From Actinomadura nitritigenes (GTDB lineage Bacteria; Actinomycetota; Actinomycetes; Streptosporangiales; Streptosporangiaceae): DNA of 64,000 bases. Location of the stretch: the NCBI RefSeq assembly GCF_017573545.1, contig NZ_JAGEOK010000018.1, positions 142,649-206,648 on the forward strand. Reading direction: 5' to 3'. Positions within the stretch are counted from its first letter, which is position 1; each line of letters begins with the position of its first letter. Below are positions 58,048-64,000 of the stretch, one piece after another. A program made the translations under genes and the position numbers. The notes beneath the pieces were generated by a model. That model was not told the origin of the DNA. It made no database searches and saw only the letters and a program-made list of their open reading frames with translations.

Positions 58048-58792
58048 GCAGGGGCAGGGGCAGGGGCAGGGGCAGGGGCAGGGGCAGGGGCAGGGTCGGG
58101 ACCCACGGGCTGCCCCACCATGCGCGCCAGCCGAGGCCGCGCACGCGGATGTCCTGGGCGTTCAGCCGGGCCAGCACCGCGGCGTACTCGCGGGGGGTCC
58201 GCGCCAGGTCGGCGATCAGCAGGCGGCCGCCCGGCCGCAGCACCCGGTACGCCTCGGCGATCGCTTGGGCGCGGGCGTCCGCGCCGAAGATGGTGTGCAC
58301 CGTCAGGCTGGACACGACCAGGTCGAAGCTCGCCTCCGCGTACGGCAGTCTGCGCAGGTCACCTCCTTGCACGCGGACGCGGTCGGCGACGCCTTCGGCG
58401 CGGGCGTTGCGCAGGGTCGCCGCTGGGGTGTTGCCGGACTGGTCCCGTCCGCGCCACAGGTCCACGCCGACCGCCCGCCCCTGCGGGAGGCGCCGGGCGA
58501 AGGCCAACAGGACGGCGCCGCGTCCGCAGCCGAGGTCGAGCAGCCGTTCGTCGCCACGCAGGTCCAGCTCGTCCAGCACGTCCCGCCAGACCAGGAACTT
58601 GCCCCGCAGGGTGGCGTGCAGGCTCAGGGTCAGGCATCCCGCCAGCAGGGTGCCGGAGACCAGCGCGGGCAGCGCGGCGGCCGGATCGGCGGTGACCGCC
58701 ATCACCAGCCCGGTCACCCAGAACCCCAGCACGACCAGGCCCACGAAGCCGAACCCATAGGGCGCATCCATCCCATACCGCGCGGCAGGCAT
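57995..58792 (-). CDS. Membrane-associated SAM methyltransferase with IS-derived C-terminus
   Basis: The 265-residue frame starts at the ATG at 58792. It has one or two hydrophobic N-terminal segments (FGFVGLVVLGFWVTGLVMAV and a second around ALPALVSGTLLAGC). A class I methyltransferase domain follows: LLDLGCGRGAVLLAFAR (motif I), VVSSLTVHTIFG, and YRVLRPGGRLLIADLART. The family normally ends soon after GLGWRAWWG. Here the frame runs through the GGCAGG hexamers as a run of Pro-Leu repeats and then into the IS right end, with the stop codon inside the IS. The last residues are therefore foreign. The catalytic core looks intact; activity is uncertain. Confidence 0.8.
   Translation of the reverse strand: MPAARYGMDAPYGFGFVGLVVLGFWVTGLVMAVTADPAAALPALVSGTLLAGCLTLSLHATLRGKFLVWRDVLDELDLRGDERLLDLGCGRGAVLLAFARRLPQGRAVGVDLWRGRDQSGNTPAATLRNARAEGVADRVRVQGGDLRRLPYAEASFDLVVSSLTVHTIFGADARAQAIAEAYRVLRPGGRLLIADLARTPREYAAVLARLNAQDIRVRGLGWRAWWGSPWVPTLPLPLPLPLPLPLPLPLPKTTSVQVTPYARTR
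58041..58094. repeat. Nine-copy GGCAGG hexamer microsatellite
   Basis: GGCAGG is repeated nine times without interruption, starting in the last 7 bp of the IS end and continuing outward. On the minus strand it encodes alternating Pro and Leu within the methyltransferase tail. Each 6-bp unit preserves frame, so copy-number change would not break the downstream reading frame. Confidence 0.9.
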
Positions 58793-58938
58793 CCCGCCAC
58801 TCTGCCACGAACCGGCCGCTCGGGGGCCGGCCACGACGCCCTGGTCCACCGGCGACCAGCTTGCTGGCGAGTACCTCACACCGTGGTCGGTCCTTATCCG
58901 CGGCGGCGACGTTCGGCAGCTGGCGACCTGTCAACGCT

Positions 58939-61900
58939 CTACACCGTTTTGGTCACCGTCCGGAATGAGGGCACCGGCCTCGGGATGTCGATTATCAACG
59001 CCGTGACTTCGATATCGCTGGACTGCGAGGCGGCCTGCGCCGCACTCGTCAGGGATCGCACGGTCTGGTCCCGGTCAAGGGCTGCCGCTGTCCTGCGCCG
59101 AGGATCGGCTAGGTCGTTCCAGTGTTCGGTGGCGAACCAGGCGCAAACGTAGATGCCGCGGGTCGCGCCCGTGGCGGGCAGGTAGTCACTGACGAGCTGT
59201 TCCTGCAGGTCGGTGAACAGATGAGTGTTCCAGCAGCCCTTTACTTCAATCGGGCAGCTCGGCAGGCGACGGCCGGCGGCGGCTTCGGTGGCGGTTGGCA
59301 GCACGTCCACCGACAGGCCGTGGCCCTTGCTGGTGGTCTGTTTGACAAGCACCTCGCGATTCACGACGAGTTGTTCGCCGAACTCCTGCGCGAGGTGGTC
59401 TCTCAATGCGGCAGACACGTCGGGTTCGTATTTGGGGTTCCACACTTTGGTAGCGTCTGCCGCGGCCGACGCTGGGCGGGTCTCGTTCCAGAGTGTCTGT
59501 CCAATGTCGCGCATGCGGATGCTGAATCGGTCGAGGGAGGCGAGCACGGCTCGGTACAGCGCATCGTCGTCGTTGACCAAGGTGCATTGCGCGTTGGCCA
59601 GCAGATCGGTCAGTTCCGCAACGTTGACGCCACGCCAGCTTTCGTCGTGCTCGCGCGCTTCGGCGTGCGCCAACGCCGACTGGAGGCGGTAGTCGCCGGG
59701 GCGGCTGGCGACAAGCCCGGCCAACGCTGCTAGCGCATCGGGTGTGGCTCTTCCCTGCAACTCTGCGACTATGCCGTTGCGCCAGTCCCGGACGTGCTGG
59801 TCGTCAGAGGCGAAGCCGTCAGTGAGAGTGTCGGTTTGGCTGCTCCAACGTGCGTCGACCCACCGCCACAGTTCGGCCAGTTGCAAGTCTGTCAGTTGCG
59901 GCAGGACGACCTCGTCGCCGCGCTGACGGGCGAGGGCGACAACGAGGGCAACTCCAAAGTCCTCGTTGCTCTGCATGCTGGCGATGGCGTCGTCCCAGCC
60001 CAGCAGGCCCGCGGCGAGCAGGGCTTCAGTGGCTAGCACTCGCACCTCGATGGGGGTGAGGGTGGAGCCATCGGCCAAGTCGCGTACCCATACCTGTGTC
60101 TGCTCGTGGCGCGGCAGGAGGAAGCGCGCGAGGTGGGCGGCGATGCCGCAGGTGATGGACAGCCTGGTCTGCAGATCGTTTTCCGATGGGTGCGGTTGCT
60201 GCAGGTCATCGACGAGGTCGGTGAGTCTGTTCAAGTCGGCGACGGTGCGAGTCACGGTGTCGACAACGTTGTGCAGCACCGTGTCGAGCCGGTCGCCCAT
60301 GGTGTCGTCGTAGCCGGGCGCGATGTCGTCCAGGGTGCCCAAGAGCCGGTCGGCCTGCGTCATCACCTCGATGTAGCGTAGTGCGTACTTTCGGTAGTTG
60401 TCGGGTGCGTGCTGCTGTGCTTTGTCTTTCAGGATGGCGTGGGTCGTAGGGGCGCAGAAGCCGTCGAGCCACAGAATCGTCGGTGTCCATTGCTGCCACA
60501 CCTGCTGCGGCAGTGCGTCCAAGCGGGCGTTGCCGTCGTGTCGCCGGGCGAGGTAGGCGAGGGCAACGTAGCCGGCGAAGGCCCTGAACGGCAGGGTGCC
60601 GGGCTTGTCCAGCCAGGCATCGCCGACGGCGTCGTCGCTGCACAGGTATCGCTCAGCGGCGGACAGCAGCACGGCTTCGTCGACGGGAATCAGCGGGTAG
60701 CTGGGCCAGGAGAACAGGTCGTCGTCGACGGTTAGGCCACCGGTTCGGGGATCGACTCGGAGTTGAGCGCAGAGCGCGAGGAATCCCTCGGGCTCGCCCT
60801 GCGCGCAGCCAGCCCAAGCCGCTTCAAGCGCCGACTTGTGCGCGGCTGCGCCCTCCCAGGTGCCGTCCCGTTGCAAAGACCATTCATGCTCCTGGCGCAT
60901 CCTGTGGGCCGCTGGGCTGTCGATCTCGACCGCGTCGAACCAGGGCCCGACGGAGTCGTCGAAGATCGGCTCTCCCCGGTGCGCCCAGACGAGTTCCTGT
61001 TGATCAACGTCGGTGCGGTCGAAGACGAGCTGGATAAGTCGTACTGCATGCATGGCCCACTCTGTGCCGCTGAGGGACAGTAGCCACGCGAGGTCCGCAC
61101 CTGTCACCAGTCCACGCGTCCGGCTGCCGCGCAGCCCGATTACGACGAGTCCGGCCTGCTCCGGGGGGAGGTGTCGTAACGTGGCGAGTACCAGTGAACG
61201 CCGCAAGGAGTTCTCCGCAACGGAAGCATCCTCGAAGTGCTCAGGTGCGGCGACGTCCTGATGGTGCTGGACGGCGGTGGCGAGCAGCCATCCGACTTCG
61301 TTCACCATGATGTTCAACTGCGTGCTGTCGAGGGCGCGGGACAACAGCGTGGCCATGACACGGGCGCCGCGTCGCGTTCCAGTGAGCAGCGGGTCCAGTA
61401 CGGCTGGCGCTGCGCCGGTGGGCGGGTTCTCGTTGGCCCACTCGTCTGCCGAACCGCTGCTGACGGTGTCGACGGTTAGCGTGATCGCTCTAACGAGGTC
61501 GGTAAGGATCTGGTCGTCGACATCATCGAGAAACCGCTCCAGAAAGAGCGCGTATGAGCCGATGAAGTCATCCTTCTGCGGGTGGGTGAGAGCAGCGACG
61601 AGCTCATCGGCGGTGAGATTAGCTGGCCAATTCGTCTCCAGCGCGAGGCCGCGCAACTGGTCCTGCGGATCACGGTCCGGGTACGCGGTGACCTCATCAA
61701 GGACTGCGCGTAGGGTCTTCGATGCCGTAGTGGCGTCCAGGTCGATTAGCGCGTGCGCCACCGACGATCGCAGGTAGGAGTTGGTGGTGTTGCTGAGCAG
61801 CAACTCGACCAGGTCGGGAACCGATCCGTGCCCACCGGCGCGTCTGGCGATCTCCACGGCGACCCAGGCACGCCGGGACACTGGATGGCCCAGGTGCGGA

Positions 61901-63270
61901 CCGGCGTCCTGGTCCAACGGCGCGCGGAGCGCCGGGCGCAGCTGTTCGGCCAGTCCAGGGTGTGCCAGCCGCCAACGCCGCCGGTCGGTCCGCAGTTCCG
62001 GCTCGGGCGCGTCCAACAGGTAATCCACCAGAGAACGCCGGACGGCGGCGACGTTCACCAACCCGGCGTGCGTCACGATGGTGTGCGGGTCGACATCGAC
62101 GAGCCAGCCGTTGCGGTCAGGAGCGAGCGCGACCAACCAGGCAGCGGTCTCGCGCAGCCGGGATGGTACTCGCGTGCTGCCGAGGCTGTTGGTGCGGGTG
62201 AGCAGGGCGCGGAGCTGGTGTTCAGGAACGACATGCGCCGTGAGGTACCGCGCGGTCAGGTAAGCGGCGATGCTGGCGTGCACGACCGCCAATCGGCCGG
62301 GCCCGCGGCTGGTAAACAGAGCGGTGGTGAGTGTGGCGTCGACGAGTTCGGGGGTGACCGTGAGTTCGCCGCCGCCGATGCGCTCGGTGCCGGCGGCGAG
62401 CTCGCCAGCCAGCAGTTCGTCGGCGGCGATGGGCACGGTCCGTGCGATCGTGCTCCGGCCGCACAGCATCCCGTAAGCAGCGAGCCTGGCGGCGACCGCG
62501 AGCCGTTGAGGCCCGCTCCCCGCCGGCTTCTTGGTGGCTTCCCGGTCACGGTCGGGGTCCTCGACGAGCCGCAACAGTCCCTGCTCGTACAGTTCGACCG
62601 CGGAGTCGGGCAGGTGTCCGGCCTGCTGATAGGCGATCAGCAGCAGGTCCAGGGTTAGGGGGAGCACGGCCAGTGGTACCGCCCCGGCCTCCACCACCGC
62701 ATCGAGGAAGGCCTCACCATCGGCCCCGCGGGCGGCAGCCAGGGCCGCAACGTCGGTACGTCCAAGCGGGAGCAACTCGACGACTTCGAAACTGGGCAGC
62801 AACGTCTGCAGCCGGGTGCCAAGGGTCTTAGGCCAGTCTGCGGTCCGACACCCGAGCAAGACCCGCAGCGAGCGGTGGCGCTGCAACTCGGACTCCAGGT
62901 GATGGTTGAGGCTCTTGGTCGGGATCGGGCACTCGTCCATGCCATCGAGCACGAGCGTGAGGCGGTCCGCAGTGCCGCCCTTGGCTACCGCGGAGTCCAC
63001 TGCGGAGAGCCGATACTGTAGATCCTGGACGTCGGCGACGGTATCCAGGCCGATGTGGATGACCTCGTCGTCGCCGGCAGTCAGCTCCTGCAATGCCCGA
63101 GACTTGCCGATACCTGGCTCGCCGAGAACGGCCAACGAGCTGGTAGGAGCGATGGCGGCAAGGTCCTGCTGACCCTCCGCGACAGCGTTGGACCGAAAGC
63201 CATCATCGTCGACGCTGTATTCGCCGCCGAGCGGCACGACGTCGCGGCCTACCACGATCGGGAACAGCAC
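58939..63270 (-). CDS. NACHT/STAND-type NTPase with C-terminal PD-(D/E)XK-like nuclease motif
   Basis: This is a 1443-residue soluble protein. The NTPase domain has Walker A GEPGIGKS (50-57) and Walker B LTLVLDGMDEC (104-114), the DGxDE form typical of NACHT domains. A long helical region (about 350-1270) with repeat-like helices follows. Near the C-terminus Asp1322 (LSVDVL) and Glu1342-Val-Lys1344 (PIEVKG) are spaced like a PD-(D/E)XK nuclease core, with acidic EPDV at 1282 and QLVSDY at 1358. NACHT and related STAND NTPases with nuclease effectors protect bacteria and archaea against phages. The island location fits that role. The start is a GTG at 63270 with TAGGAC 6 bp upstream. The nuclease assignment is from motif spacing only. 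Confidence 0.75.
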   Translation of the reverse strand: MLFPIVVGRDVVPLGGEYSVDDDGFRSNAVAEGQQDLAAIAPTSSLAVLGEPGIGKSRALQELTAGDDEVIHIGLDTVADVQDLQYRLSAVDSAVAKGGTADRLTLVLDGMDECPIPTKSLNHHLESELQRHRSLRVLLGCRTADWPKTLGTRLQTLLPSFEVVELLPLGRTDVAALAAARGADGEAFLDAVVEAGAVPLAVLPLTLDLLLIAYQQAGHLPDSAVELYEQGLLRLVEDPDRDREATKKPAGSGPQRLAVAARLAAYGMLCGRSTIARTVPIAADELLAGELAAGTERIGGGELTVTPELVDATLTTALFTSRGPGRLAVVHASIAAYLTARYLTAHVVPEHQLRALLTRTNSLGSTRVPSRLRETAAWLVALAPDRNGWLVDVDPHTIVTHAGLVNVAAVRRSLVDYLLDAPEPELRTDRRRWRLAHPGLAEQLRPALRAPLDQDAGPHLGHPVSRRAWVAVEIARRAGGHGSVPDLVELLLSNTTNSYLRSSVAHALIDLDATTASKTLRAVLDEVTAYPDRDPQDQLRGLALETNWPANLTADELVAALTHPQKDDFIGSYALFLERFLDDVDDQILTDLVRAITLTVDTVSSGSADEWANENPPTGAAPAVLDPLLTGTRRGARVMATLLSRALDSTQLNIMVNEVGWLLATAVQHHQDVAAPEHFEDASVAENSLRRSLVLATLRHLPPEQAGLVVIGLRGSRTRGLVTGADLAWLLSLSGTEWAMHAVRLIQLVFDRTDVDQQELVWAHRGEPIFDDSVGPWFDAVEIDSPAAHRMRQEHEWSLQRDGTWEGAAAHKSALEAAWAGCAQGEPEGFLALCAQLRVDPRTGGLTVDDDLFSWPSYPLIPVDEAVLLSAAERYLCSDDAVGDAWLDKPGTLPFRAFAGYVALAYLARRHDGNARLDALPQQVWQQWTPTILWLDGFCAPTTHAILKDKAQQHAPDNYRKYALRYIEVMTQADRLLGTLDDIAPGYDDTMGDRLDTVLHNVVDTVTRTVADLNRLTDLVDDLQQPHPSENDLQTRLSITCGIAAHLARFLLPRHEQTQVWVRDLADGSTLTPIEVRVLATEALLAAGLLGWDDAIASMQSNEDFGVALVVALARQRGDEVVLPQLTDLQLAELWRWVDARWSSQTDTLTDGFASDDQHVRDWRNGIVAELQGRATPDALAALAGLVASRPGDYRLQSALAHAEAREHDESWRGVNVAELTDLLANAQCTLVNDDDALYRAVLASLDRFSIRMRDIGQTLWNETRPASAAADATKVWNPKYEPDVSAALRDHLAQEFGEQLVVNREVLVKQTTSKGHGLSVDVLPTATEAAAGRRLPSCPIEVKGCWNTHLFTDLQEQLVSDYLPATGATRGIYVCAWFATEHWNDLADPRRRTAAALDRDQTVRSLTSAAQAASQSSDIEVTALIIDIPRPVPSFRTVTKTV

Positions 63271-63556
63271 CGACGAGTCCTACCCTTTCTTGGTCGGACG
63301 ACCTGAGCGGACCGTGCGGAGCCGTGAATCGGTCGTGGGCGAGCACTTCCGGATTCTTACGGAAACTGGGTGACGATCCGGAGCGAACACTACACGGAGG
63401 CTCCGACAGTTGAGGTGGTGGCAACGGCGGTCTGGAAAGTGGGGTGGGCCGTGCGGCCACCTTGTCGAGCGCGCGGCTTGAGCCCGTCCGGGGTGTGCTG
63501 TCGAGACCATGCAAATCGTTTGAAGAGCCAGTCGCGAGCGCGGGAGCATTTCCGGT

Positions 63557-63892
63557 GTGACCGGGAGCGAACTGACGTGGCAGGACCTTGATCGCCTGAT
63601 CAGCGGCAACGGGCTGACGGATCAAGGTGTGGAGACGATGCGCTGGGCCCTGATGAGGTTGCGGATGCTGCTCGGAGATTCATGGCTGGCCCGGCAGTAC
63701 CGCAAACAGGGCTGGCTTCCCGGCGAGCTGCTCTTCGCCGGCACCCATGTGTACGGGCTACCGCAAGCGCTGTGGTTCGTCCTTCGGCTCGATCACGCGG
63801 TCACCGAGCCCACCTTTACAAAGGTCAGAGCCGAGCTTCGACGTGGTGCCGACCGAGCCATGTGGCGACACACTGAGCCTTTTTCAGTGTGA
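63557..63892 (+). CDS. Small protein of unknown function, probably truncated by an IS
   Basis: This 111-codon frame (GTG at 63557) encodes SELTWQDLDRLISGNGLTDQ, then LRMLLGDSWLARQYRKQGWL and QALWFVLRLDHAV. I do not recognise a family. It is divergent from the NACHT NTPase across 286 bp with no other gene, so the two may form a unit. The 3' end overlaps the stop of a transposase fragment on the other strand. The last few codons (TEPFSV) therefore probably come from the IS, and the original protein was longer. Confidence 0.5.
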   Translation: MTGSELTWQDLDRLISGNGLTDQGVETMRWALMRLRMLLGDSWLARQYRKQGWLPGELLFAGTHVYGLPQALWFVLRLDHAVTEPTFTKVRAELRRGADRAMWRHTEPFSV

Positions 63893-64000
63893 TGCGGTCT
63901 CGCGGAGTTGCAGGGTGTGGATGGCTTTGGCGAGGCGGCCGGCGCGGTGGGGGCAGCAGCGCAGCTTCCGCAGGATTCGCCATGACTTGAGCTGGGCGTT
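63884..64000 (-). CDS. Transposase C-terminus (IS5-like), cut by the window edge
   Basis: The frame ends at a TGA at 63886-63884 and reads back to the window edge: NAQLKSWRILRKLRCCPHRA, then GRLAKAIHTLQLRETASH. This matches the C-terminus of the actinomycete IS5-family (IS1647/IS112-like) transposases, in which NAQLKxWRxLRKLRCCP is conserved. A short inverted repeat, CACTGA/TCAGTG (63871-63889), overlaps the stop and may be near the IS end. Confidence 0.75.
   Translation of the reverse strand, partial: NAQLKSWRILRKLRCCPHRAGRLAKAIHTLQLRETASH

Noticed and set aside
58041..58094. CRISPR or telomere-like repeat at GGCAGG hexamers
   Set aside because: It is an uninterrupted 6-bp microsatellite without spacers, at an IS end within a reading frame.
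57839..59152. 437-codon plus-strand frame opposite the methyltransferase
   Set aside because: It begins inside the transposase relic, runs through the hexamer repeat and is antisense to a clear methyltransferase domain.
59122..61100. Several plus-strand ORFs of 100-200 codons inside the NACHT gene region
   Set aside because: All are antisense to one continuous 1443-codon frame with coherent NTPase and C-terminal motifs. None has a recognisable domain.

Overview
This window is chromosomal DNA from a very GC-rich, spore-forming-type actinomycete. Nearly all genes use G/C-ending codons and GTG/ATG starts, often with 4-base GTGA/ATGA overlaps. It encodes an SsgB-like sporulation protein, a SigB/F-type sigma factor, hopanoid genes and a polyphosphate glucokinase. 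Gene content fits Thermomonosporaceae (for example Actinomadura) or a close relative; that placement is inference.

Layout: 1-4790 (mostly minus strand) holds a GalB-like PIG-L protein with the first codons of a probable aldolase, an ABC exporter, an ornithine-cyclodeaminase-like protein and an IclR regulator. 4855-13349 is a plus-strand operon: amidohydrolase, an M19-dipeptidase-like protein lacking several metal ligands, and a peptide-type ABC importer with a fused DppD-DppF ATPase. 13427-16284 is an Lrp regulator divergent from tryptophan 2,3-dioxygenase and kynurenine 3-monooxygenase. 16288-21747 has two TetR-controlled units: an MpaB-type oxygenase behind two operators, and a TetR-ferredoxin-P450 operon next to an MFS exporter. 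21829-26710 (minus) holds a STAS protein, an SDR, a PAS histidine kinase and a fused PAP2/wax-ester-synthase-type acyltransferase.

26852-34438 is a hopanoid operon: hpnC, hpnD, hpnE, a polyprenyl synthase, shc, a strange HpnG/IspH remnant and hpnH. It ends at a strong bidirectional hairpin facing a sigma factor gene. 35566-37714 is a divergent MFS/TetR pair with three operator-like repeats. 37871-38570 carries a 66-bp tandem repeat and a tRNA-Gly/Cys/Val cluster. 38717-48970 holds a winged-helix regulator, a pabC-like gene behind a decayed pabB tail, and an operon for a sugar importer, a PHP hydrolase and a GH38 alpha-mannosidase. 48980-53468 holds ppgK, a soluble transhydrogenase, ssgB-like, a PGPGW membrane protein and a frameshifted membrane protein.

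At 53533 a tRNA-Val(CAC) marks the start of an accessory island that reaches the right edge. It contains a partial copy of the tRNA, transposase and other gene relics, an MFS gene, and an IS with perfect 28-bp ends but a broken transposase that has replaced the C-terminus of a methyltransferase. It also holds a 1443-residue NACHT-type NTPase with a C-terminal PD-(D/E)XK-like nuclease motif, the best candidate for an uncharacterised (probably defensive) system. A small divergent ORF follows, apparently cut by another IS at the edge. The other outstanding oddity is the HpnG/IspH remnant, which keeps an open frame although key IspH sites are deleted.
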